Positions 37,701-49,700 of a stretch of DNA of 64,000 nt are shown in pieces. The stretch spans positions 134,501 through 198,500 of the forward strand of contig JAFEUB010001790.1 of assembly GCA_024529925.1 (NCBI GenBank), written 5' to 3'. Made by a program: the position numbers and the translations under genes. The stretch's first letter is position 1; each line of letters begins with the position of its first letter. Source of the stretch: Ophthalmolycus amberensis. Its lineage: Eukaryota > Chordata > Actinopteri > Perciformes > Zoarcidae. A model generated the notes under the pieces. It was not told where the DNA came from. It made no database searches and worked only from the letters and a program-made list of their open reading frames with translations.

Positions 37701-40700
37701 ATGCTACTTTAAGTACTGGATCATAACTAACCACTACTTTAAAGTAATTCAATTCAAATTAATATCATGGATTATTCTTGTGGCATAGCCTCCATAATAT
37801 ATTGACTTTTATCTCTAACAGTTTCCCAGACACACAGTTTGCTTCAGCAGTCTGAATTCCCAAGTGTGTTACAAGCCTGCCAGATAAGTCAAATGTTGAC
37901 CTACATAAGTGCTCTATTTGGCAAAGTTACATTTGAACAATTTCAATGGTGAGCCTTCCAGGTTCTAACAGCCTCACGCTCTACACAGCATTTCACCTGA
38001 AGTATATCTCGTGACAGTTTTTCATCCATGCAGACTTGTGTTTGTGGAGGGAAGGTTGGTCAAATGATCCGTTTGGCTTCAAAGGAGGTCCAAAGGTCAG
38101 CAGGCCCAGTAACGGTTAACCAGAGCAAACAGCACAAGCACCTTTCTTATGGGATAATTAACACTCAGACTGCAAGGACTGCAGAGCAGGAGCACAATAC
38201 ACTTAATATACACACAAACAGGACACTCAGGTACACAGAGCAAGAGATATAAAATACAGTTATGAACATCTATTAATGCTAAACATGCAATCACATGTTC
38301 AAACATAGAAGGAGAAGGCTCAATAACAAACATTTGAAAAATAGAATCCAATGCTGTCATTTATTTGAAAGTAATGTAAATTCTGCCCTACATCTGTGTA
38401 TACATGGGATGCATTCAGGCACACAATAATTACTATTACATACGCTACATGTTGACACATTTGGTTGGTTGGTGCAGACAGGATGGTGTGTGAAAATTGC
38501 CATCTTAGGGACAATCTGAATGGGTTGCTTTGATTCAATTAAGTTTTGTTGTGATTATTTTGATCTGAGATGTGAACTTTGGCTTTTGGGTGAAACCCAA
38601 CATGTTTGACATCTTTGACACTGAGATACCAGCTTGTTGATGTACTGTAAAAACTTTGACAATATGGCTACTGGTTCAAAAGGAAGCTGTGCGCCAGATA
38701 AAGAGAGAAGGGAAAGGTCAAATTATGCTGAGATTAAAAATGTAATTAATTCAAGGGTAAAATGGGGTATAGGTTATTAATTAAAATCAAAAAGTTTGGG
38801 CTTCATTTTAACATAAAAAGTTACACAATATCAACGACCAACACAGTTGCCAGAAAATAAATGTATGGCATTGTATGTTTCTGCAAACATGGGATACGTT
38901 TAATGTTCTTTAACCTAAAACACGTTTCATATCAGTCTCACGTTACGCAACAAAACGACTAAGTTAGGGTTAGAAAAGAGATCTTTTACTTCTGGTTTCA
39001 CATGTGTTTGTTTCGATGGCGTGATAGGTAAACGTTGCTCTGCACGTCACTTGCTTTGACCGACTGTAAAAACATCCACATTCAATATATCCGTGGTTTG
39101 CAGAAACGTACAATGCCAATATTTTTATCTGCCGACTTTATCTGGGCTACAACCACTGTCAGATTTCCATCAAAGTTGGTGTGAATATTTATGCTTCTCT
39201 TACCCTTTGGCCTTTCATCATCTACCAATAAACCTCTGGACCAATTGTTTTGGTTCTACAAGGTATCGCAATATCTAATTAACAGATTTCAATTGATTTA
39301 GATTTGAATGTCTTAAGAGCTCATGAATGGCTCTGCTGACCTTTGACCTTCTCTCTAGCCTCAACATGAGGCCAAAATAACTTTAATTAAGCCCCTCCGT
39401 GCTCTCGGAGCATGATTTCTTTAGGACACTGTCAGCTCTGCACACAGAACTCACAGTCTAACAGAGAAACTGTCATTAGGTTTGTTGAACACATTCAATG
39501 ACCCCATGGTGTTTCCTGTAGCGCCACCCTCAGGGCAAACTGTCTCATCGGTGCTTTCATTCTACATTCTTGCCGGCTCATTTCTGTGTCGAGTTGTTTG
39601 TTCATCCAATGCTTTTGAATTGTGGAGTGGACTGATCATAGCTCTGTGGAACGCTTGCACAGCTTGCTTCAGGCTTTGACTTGTTCTCTTTCAGAAATAT
39701 ACAGAAAGATGTTCTGGAGGTAAGTGATCACACCAAGCTGTCTAGAAGCGGCCTCAAGAGCAGTCTACAATTTAAAGCACTCGTGCAAATCTATATTTTA
39801 TTTGAAGTCAATAAGATAAGATAAGATAAGATACTCCTTTATTAGTCCCGCAGTGGGGAAATTTACAGGATTACAGCAGCAAAGTGGACAGTGCACACAA
39901 GGTACATGGTAAAAAAAACAAAACAAGAGCAGCAAGTATTATAAATAAGTAATAAACAGTAAAGAATATCAACTAAGTAAAAAAGTACAAAAATCCACAA
40001 TAACTAAATATAACTAAAACTAAAACTATTATATATATAAAGACAGAGTATTTTTTTTACTGCACAGTGGAATTATTGCACCGATTTTCTTTAGTGTTAT
40101 TAGTGTTGTGTGGTCTACTGGGAGCACAGCTGGTTGTGCAGCCTGACAGCAGCAGGAAGGAAGGACCTGTGGTACCTCTCCTTCACACACCGGGGGTGAA
40201 TCAGCCGGTGGCTGAAGGAGCTGCACAGAGCTGCCAGGGCGTCCCACATGGGGTGGGAGGTGTTGTTCATCAGGGATGATCGCTTAGCCATCATCCTCCT
40301 GTCTCCCACCACCTCCACCATATCCAGTGGACACCCCAGCACACTGCTGGCCTTCTTGATGAGTTTGTTCAGTCTCTTCCCATCGGCTGTCGAGATGCTG
40401 CCGCCCCAGCAGACCACTCTATAAAAGATGGCTGATGCCACCACAGAGTCAAAGAAGGTCCTCGGGTGTGCTCCCTGCACCCCAAAAGACCTGAGTCTCC
40501 TCAGCAGATAGAGACTGCTCTGACCCTTTTTGTAGAGTGCGTGTGTGTGATCAGTCCAGTCCAGTTTATTGTTCAAGTGAACACCCAGGTACTTATAAGA
40601 TCTCACGATCTCAATGTCCATTCCCTGGATGTTCACTGGTGTCGGAGGAGAGTGTTTACCCTGGCGGAAGTCCACCACCAGCTCCTTGGTTTTACCAGTG

Positions 40701-43700
40701 TTGATCTGGAGGTGGTTAGGAGAGTTGTGTGTGAAGTCCGATGGTGAAGAGGAATGGAGCTAGGATGGTTCCTTGTGGGGCCCCCATGCTGCAGGACAAC
40801 AGGTCACACTCACACTCCCGTACCTGCACATACTGTGGACGGTTGGTGAGATAGTCCAAGATCCATGCAGTGAGGTGGTGGTCCACCCCAGTCTGCTCCA
40901 GCTTGTCCCTCAGAAGCAAAGGCTGGATGGTGTTGGAGGCACTGGAGAAATCAAAAAATATGACTCACAGTGCTTCCAGGCTTTTCCAGGTGAGAATGGC
41001 ATCTGTGTAGCAGGTAGATGACAGCGTCATCCACCCCGATGCCAGATTGATAGGCGAACTGGAGTGGGTCCAAAGATGAGCTCACCAGGGGGCGGAGATG
41101 CACAAGGACCAGCCTCTCTAGCATCTTCATCAGGTGGGATGTTAGCGCCACCGGCCTGAAGCTGTTGAAGTCTTTGGGTTGCGGGGTCTTTGGGACTGGT
41201 ACCATGCAGGATGTTTTCCACAGCTGTGGTACTCTCCCCAGCTTCAAGCTCAAGTTGAAGACGTACTCCACAGCTGGTCTGCACTGGACCTGAGGAGCCT
41301 TGAGCTGATGCCGTCTGGACCCGTGGCCTTTCTCACCTTGATCCTTCTCAGTTCTTTTCTCACCTGGTAGGTTGTGAAGGACAAGTTGGGGGTGGGGGCT
41401 TCAATGGAAGTGATGATATGACTACGGCCAGTTGGAGAACCAGTAAGAGTTTTTGACAACTTGAAAGACATGAGGACAGCTACTTTGGTGCTGGAGAGAG
41501 AGCAGGGCGAGTGGCCCACCTCTCTTGATAGGTGGAGCTTTTTGTGAATGGCGGCTCAGCTGTCGAAGGCTTTCCTGTCTTTGATCAGAGAAAGACATCT
41601 GGAAGGAGGCTGCATGGTGGCTGTATAGCTGAGAGCCTTGAGGGCCGCATTCTTTGAGCGACGGAGGGATGGGGTTTCAGCAGAGATAGGTTCCTATTTT
41701 CAGTCCAGCTCCGACCATTCAAAGGTATGCTGTGCGAGTAGCCCACGCTGCCCTCATGCTCTGCCTCCCAAGCACTCGTAGGGCAGCGCGGCTGGGCCTA
41801 CTAGTGATTCATAGTGTTCGGCCCAGGCAACATCAAAGAGCTGCCAGAGCCTGTGAAAGGCAATGCTGCCATTTCTCTTTTGTGCTATAGAGGGAGAGGT
41901 GCTGGTTTACCAGCAGATATTATATTTGACTGTCAGGCTGTAAACATAGAGGACTCTTCATCCTTTGTCTTCATGGTCAGTGAAACTTATGAAGCTCTAG
42001 CGCAAGTTCAGTCAGGAAGACTATACTCTTGCATGCCTAAGCCCGTAGTTTATTTCTCATAAATCTGCCATTCTTTCCTCATGCATAATCACTCATTATT
42101 TCCTTGCTGTCAATCATGATATCAGCTGTTTAGATCAGCTCGTCTCCTTTATCTAATAAGCACAACGACACAATTTCATTGTTAGCCTATCATCTTGCTG
42201 CTGACTCTTTTAAATGTGATTGTCTCTCTACCTGCAATAGGTTTATGCTGCTGTTACATACCCCTCCACATCCCCATCACCGCCCATCTTCTGCTGCTCA
42301 GGGCAGATGCCCCTCCATTACAAATCTCCCTGTAGAGTCCAAGTGCCAAATACTTTATCATCACATATCATCTGTTAATAACAAACAACTATCTTTTCTT
42401 TATCTCACTTGTCTCTTCTGAATTGAAAAGGCATCAAATTACACACAACTACAAAAATATCAAGGATAACCCAATAAACTCCAACACTTTTTCCATCATG
42501 GGAAGATGCATCAGGCTAAATATAACAAAGGGTCCCCAATGTCCACGGTACCTCAATTGTCTTGGTTCTTGATTCAAATTTTTCACCTGAACTATTTACC
42601 TATTTATTTCACAATGACTTAACATGAGATCATCCATTGCTGCCAGGAAAATAATAGAACTTGTGGAAAAATCTTTTGTTATGAAGTATCAGAATTATGA
42701 TTCAGGAGAAGAGGTCAAGCACACCTGCCCAATAACAAAGGAGGGGGGAACCTCTCTGAAGCCTGGTGGTGTTCAGAGGGTCTGCATGATCCTCTCTGTG
42801 TGCACTAGTCTCCAAATTCTTCCTCCACTGCTGCTTGCATTCCTCATGCAGGACTTATCCGGTGTTGACATGGACTCCATTACTGTGTTTGAGCCTACTG
42901 ACATTCCAGCCAGAGCTGGCACAGAAAACACCAGCTGTTTGGACTGATATTGGGTGGGGGTGTGTGTGTGGGAGGGGGTTAGGGACATGATGCTCTCTTC
43001 TTAGGACCAGCAGCTGGCCGTGCTTACGAACACCAACATTTTCTTTTTACATTCGCAGAGCTGATGGAGTGCTCAGCTGTTCGGACCTAGTCCAGACCGA
43101 CTTCCTGTGCGGTTCTGAGCTGGATCAGGACCTCCTTCACCCCACAGTGTGTGTGTGTGTGCTGTTCAAGGCAAACATGAAACCTCAGTCAAATACAAAC
43201 CCAGACTGTATATACTTCTTGTTCCGCACATTTAAAGGGCGTACAAATATTTTAATGTATAGCCATTCATCGCTACATTTACAGACCTTTATATCAAAAA
43301 TAATTCATCACCCCTGAAACTCAAAGGTACAGTTCACCCCAAAATAGAAAATACATGTTTGACGTGTTACCTATTGTTCTGTTTATCAGTATAGTTGTGG
43401 TGTGAGTTGAAGATATAGTTCTTAGAGATGTCTGCCTTCTCTCCAATATGATGGAACTAGATAGCATTTGACTTTTGCTGCTCAAAGCGACAAAGAAAAA
43501 ATACATTTGAAAAACTCAACAGCAATGTCTCTTTCCAGAAATTATGACCCGGTTACTCAAGATTCCAAACTACACCCACCAACCTTATCGCCGCACAAAA
43601 GGAAGCTTACATTTATTCATGGACGAGAGGCTCATAGCTAATTGATACCGGTGGCTCATCTAGCACCACTGAGCTAGGTAACGCTAGCTGAGGAGGACAC

Positions 43701-46700
43701 CTTTAATATTTTCACCTGGCGCCGCCACGAGTACGAGCGTCTTGTCCGTGAGTAGACGCTCACCTCCTTCTGCACGTTGATACGGTTGGCGGGTGTAGTT
43801 TGGTAGAAAGAAAATAGTTCCTACAAGAAGCTGCTCACAACAAGGTCTGTGGATCATCTTGATTAACTGGGTCATGGTTTCTGGAAAGAAACATTTCTGC
43901 AGGGTTTTTCAAATATATTTTTTTGGGGCTTTGAGCACAACAAGCGGAGTGCTATCCAGTTCCATTATATTGGAGAGAAGGCAGACATCTCTATGGCCGA
44001 TATCTTCAACAGTCGGCAGCTCACACCAAAACTATCTCGAATGATAAATAGAACTATAGATAAGACGAAAATATATTAAGTTTTGATTTGGGGGCAAAGT
44101 GTTCCTTTAACACACAAAAGCAGACACATGTGGTGGAGAAGCCTCAGAGATATCAGGGGTGGCTGCGAACTACCTCAGTGTTGTATGTCCTGGGTCTTCA
44201 CCTGTTTCCAGTTGATTTTTGGTGACTCACTGCTATGCCAAAGTGGGAGGAGAGCTGTAGTCGAGGCCGTGTCTTGAAGTGCATGCCATGCGTTATTTCT
44301 TTCATGGGCAAGCACACGTCCCATTCAAAATCTTACACACACTTTGGTGGATAATACCTCTGCTAATTAGACTTCATTGTGAGTTCCCAACATTTTCTAT
44401 TTTTTGAGTTTCACATGTGGCTTTGGAAGGAGAATTATTGTCATCCAAATAAGGATGGTTATCCAAAGTGTCATGATTTTGAAGTGTCAGAGGCAGCTGC
44501 ATCCTCTGTATACATCATCCAGCATGACTCTCAAAATGTCCCTGTGGTGTGCTGCTGCTTCAGTTTGGCTCTTTACCTGCAATCATTAAACAGTTGAATG
44601 ACTCTGTTACTGATCAGGCTAAAGGCAGGTTCAAATCAGTCTGGGTAGGAGAACAGATTTGGGGGCTGCGTCTGACAATCCAACTGTCCTGCCCGCTTCA
44701 ATTTAATGTACCTGATTGGTCAGGGAAACTAAGGAGGGTTTGAACTCTCTCAAGCAGTGGTGTGCAGACCTCTCTCTCTCTCTCTATGGCATGTGTCATA
44801 TGTTGCAAGTAGATACACAATACTCGGTACAGCCATTTTGTTGCATTTGCTTGATGAGCTAACAATCAGTGATGATGGAAATATGCAAAAATATAGCTTT
44901 GTGTCTCGGGTCGGGTTGGGTCACTCAGTTCTGAAAGACTAGGTCCTACGCAGGCCTGTGCAGAGCTGATAACTGTGCCGCTGTCAATCATCAATCTCAC
45001 TCGACTCTCAAATAACCAATCACTGCAGATGTAGTCACTGCAAATTGTCTTAGACCGAGCCGAGGCACACTGTGCCTTTCATATTACCCTTGTTTGGTTC
45101 TGTTTCTCACTTTTAATTCCAGTTGAATCTTGAACCAGTCAGGCTTACGTTACTGCCGATCCACCATATGACATTTTTTGTTGAATGACAGCTGAGAACT
45201 GTTGTTCTGGCTGGTCTTGGCCAACCCCCGACCGCAGGTGAAATCCTCACTGGACCCTCTGCCATTTGCATACCAGCCTCATGTGGGGGTGGACGACGGC
45301 ATCATCTACCTGCTGCAACGAGCTCAGTTGCACCTGGATGGAACCGGTGGCTCTGTGAGAATCACTTCCTTTGATTTCTCCGGTGCATTCAACACCATCC
45401 AACCAGTGCTGCTGAGTGAGAAGCTGTGGGTGGTGGGGGTGAACGCGTCCACCGTCTCCTGGATCACTGACTACCTGACAGGCAGACCACAGTTTGTCCG
45501 ACTGGGCCATGTGCTGTCTGATACGGTGGTCAGTGATACTGGAGCCCCACAGGGAACTGTTCTGTCTCCCTTCCTGTTCACCTTGTACACCACTGACTTC
45601 CAGTACAATTCAGGGTCATGCCATCTGCAGAAGTTCTCTGATGACTCTGCAGTGGTCGGGTGTATAAGGGACGGACGGGAGGAGGAGTACAGGGCAGTAG
45701 TGTGTGACTTTGTGGCAGTGGCGGGCCGTGCATTTTATACCTGGGCCTTCAGTGCTGTCCTGCAGCTGAAACACCACCTAATAATCTCATTATGACGCGC
45801 AAGCTACGGTTATTTGTTTCTAGGGGTATAATAATACACGTATTCGGATTAAACCGTTCAGTACGAGGCTTACAAAGCGAACAATACGTTTGAATAATAC
45901 TAGTGCATTTGGAAAATGCAGAAGCTTAAATTATGGGAAATATAATGTCTTCGGTGGACTGCGCTCACGTAGGAGACAACGGGCTGTGACCTCTGACCCG
46001 GAACAAAAACAAAACAAAACTAAAGACAGCTGAGGCACCGCACTTCAAGGAGGCTACGCTAAACTAGTTTAACAACAAACAATAAATCTGCGCATGACGG
46101 TATGCTTCGTAATTAACGGACAATGCATATAGTCCAAATCTATATAATTAACACAATGACAACAACAAACTCAGAAGAACCAGTCACATATATTCATATG
46201 ACTGCTGAACTCCAATCCACCTGGGCATGCAATCAATTTGCCTCCTTTTTTACTGACAAAATTCAGAAAATTAGACAAGCAGTCAGTGCCTCCACATCAA
46301 CCACAGGATATGTGTTGTCCCGATCTCTGAATAACATCCATTCAAATATCATGACACAATTTCATTCAATCGACCGTAGAAGCCTAGAAGACATTATACA
46401 ACATCTGAAGTCATCCTCCTGCTGCTTGGATATTCTACCAACACACTTTTTCAAAAATATTTCAAACTGCATGACCACTGATCTTTTACAAATTGTAAAC
46501 ACATCCCTTCTCTCAGGTGTCTTCCCACAAGCCCTAAAAACTGCAGTTATTAAACCACTCCTAAAGAAGGTTAGTTTAGACTCCGCAACGATGAAAAATT
46601 ATAGGCCAATATCAAACCTCCCATTTTTAAGTAAAATAATTGAAAAAGCGGTTTTCCAACAGCTGACCAACTTCTTGACCGTAAATAACTGCTTTGATGT

Positions 46701-49700
46701 TTTCCAGTCAGGCTTTCGACAGCACCACAGCACTGAAACTGCTCTTGTTAAGGTTTTCAACGACATCCACTTAAACATAGACAATGGCAGAAGTTCAGTC
46801 TTAGTGTTACTAGATCTCAGTGCTGCATTCGACACGGTCGACCATGCCATACTCCTAGAAAGACTAAAAATCTGGGTGGGACTCTCTGGCACAGCACTTA
46901 ACTGGTTTGAATCCTACTTGAAGGGCCGAGAATACTTTTTGTCTGTAGCTGATTACACATCAGAGCTGACTAAAGTGACATGTGGTGTTCCCCAAGGTTC
47001 AATACTGGGGCCTCTTCTGTTCAACATCTACATGCTTCCACTAGCTCAGATTATGGAAAACAACAAAGTGTGTTATCATAATTATGCAGACGACACACAA
47101 ATCTACATAACTATGTCACCAGGGGACTATAATCCCATACAAGGGCTGGGTAACTGCATTGCACAAATCAACAACTGGATGTGCCAGAATTTTCTTCAAT
47201 TAAACAAAGATAAAACAGAAGTAATTGTTTTTGGTACCAAGGACGAACAATTGAAAATCACCGCTCAGCTTCAGTCACTGATGTTAAAACCCACAAACCA
47301 AGCCAGAAATCTAGGTGTAGTTATGGATTCAGACCTCAACCTGAACAGCCATATCAAGACAATTACAAAATCAGCCTATTATCACCTGAAGAATATATCA
47401 AGGATTAGAGGACTTATGTCTCAACAGGATTTGGAAAAACTTGTCCACGCATTTATCTTCAGCAGACTGGACTACTGTAACGGTGTGTTTACAGGTCTCT
47501 GTAAAAAGTCCGTCAGAAAGCTGCAGCTGATTCAGAACGCTGCAGCTCGAGTCCTCACTAAGACCAGGAGGGTGGATCACATCACTCCAGTTCTGAGGTC
47601 TTTGCACTGGCTTCCTGTCCAACAAAGAATTGACTTTAAAATCCTGCTGTTGGTTTACAAAGCACTGAATGGTTTAGGGCCAAAATACATCTCTGATCTG
47701 CTGCTACCTTATGAACCATCCCGACCCCTCAGGTCGTCTGGGACCGGTCTACTTTCTGTTCCCAGAGTCAGAACTAAACATGGAGAAGCAGCGTTCAGTT
47801 TTTCTGCTCCACATATCTGGAACAAAGTCCCAGAAAGCTGCAGGTCTGCTGAGACCCTCAGCTCATTTAAATCAAGATTGAAGACCTTTCTGTTTGCTGC
47901 TGCCTTTAATTGAACCACATTCAATTAATATATTAATCAATTTCCTGCATTTCTGCATTTTACTACTGAATTTTATTTCTTACACTGTTTCTTTAATTGT
48001 TTTTAAATCTCCTTTTCTTTTGCCTTATGTTTTGATGCTTTTAATGGTTTTATGTGAAGCACTTTGAATTACCTTGTTGAAATGTGCTATACAAATAAAC
48101 TTGCCTTGCCTTGCCTTGCCTATGACAACAGAGCAACAAATCAACCCAGCAGACCTGCAGCGGAACATCTACACACTCGAGGGCCATTCAGATATTAGAT
48201 GTAAAAAAACAAACGCAGTTGACTTACCAAATGCTGTTCACTTAAAGACAAACTCCATCCTCCTTTCTTTGTTGACAAAGAGTTTAATCCCTCGGTTAAA
48301 TCCCAACTCACAAATCCATTTCTCCTCCTTCAGCCATTGAGTGTTAAAAAAACAAAGCTAGGTAAAAAAATTAATAATCTACACCAAGCAAAATGCAAAA
48401 AATGTCATAATTTCTTCCATATCTTTCAATTTAAACTATTACTACTCCGACTAAGCTTCTGATGGCTACTTTAAGTTCCGTTTCACGATAGTCACGTGCT
48501 CGACCACTGACCAATCACAGCACACGCTGAACCTCACTACAGAGCTGCACCTGGAAACTGAGCTGCACGTTAATGCTGACGTAGTTGTAGGCCAGCTAGC
48601 AGCTCTGACACGTCAAAGAATACGTCCAACATGTCAAACTAAAGATCTGATTGTTTGAAGACTACGACAATCAACAATATCGTCCCCGTTCACTTAAACT
48701 GCACATGGATGCACTTGTGAGTCTGCAGGCCTCGGGCTCTCTTCTTACCTAGAGACACAGAGGTGAGATCTGATTGGATAAAAGCTCTACTTAAAACACG
48801 CTGCACTGGAAGCAGAGCAACTGAGGAAGACAGGAGCTGTTGCAATGACAACATAAGATAATGTGAAAAATATTTGTATAAATTATAATACATATAAAAA
48901 TGATTAAATTATAAAATAGCTATAACTTTTTGATTCTGTTTAGGCCAGCAGAGAAGGCCTTGCTGGTCCTGATGGCCCACTACTGCTTTGTGGTAGAAAT
49001 CACCTGCTTCTGAACGTGGCCAAGACCAGAGAGATGGTGGTTGACTTCAGGAGGAAGGCGACGGCTCCACAACCGCTGAGAGTTCTGGGGGAGGATGTGG
49101 ACATGGTGGAGGAGTACAAGTACCTGGGTGTCTCCATCGACAGCAGACTGAACTGGCAGAACAACATCAACGCTGTGTACAAGAAGGGGAGGAGTCGACT
49201 CTTTTTCGTGAGGAAACTTCGATCCTTCAACGTGTGCAGCAAGATGTTGGAGATGTTCTACCAGTCTGTTGTGGCCAGTGCACTGTACTTCTGTAGTCTG
49301 CTGGGGGAGCAGCATTGGAGCCGGAGACACCAACAGACTGAACAAACTGGTTAAGAAGGCCGGCTCCATCATTGGCTGCAAACAAGACAATCTGGAAGAG
49401 GTGGTGGAGAGGAGGACACTGAAGAAATGATTATCCATATTGCATAACCCGGACCTGTCATGATTAGGCTTTGCCTCATGTGTGTGTGTGTGTCTCCTGA
49501 TTGTTCTCATTCACTTCACCTGTGCTCAATCACCTGCCCCTGGCTTTTTCCTCTGCCAACCCCACACTGCACTCATTCAACTCACCTGCCTGCAATCTAC
49601 TCATCACCCCACACATATATGCTCCCCTGCTTTCCCTGTTCCGGTTGTCAGATCGTCATTGTTCATCCCCTCGTGCTCTTCGTGTCTCCCGTGCTGATCC

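Larger units (their letters stand above)
45716..48985. mobile_element. hAT-type DNA transposon inserted in Rex1
   Basis: Flanked by perfect 8-bp duplications CTTTGTGG (45708-45715 and 48986-48993), the size made by hAT transposases. Ends are CAGTGGCGGGCC and, inverted, CAGTAGTGGGCC. No transposase is seen, so it is non-autonomous. It carries an L2 copy and the end of another hAT-like element inside. Confidence 0.88.
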
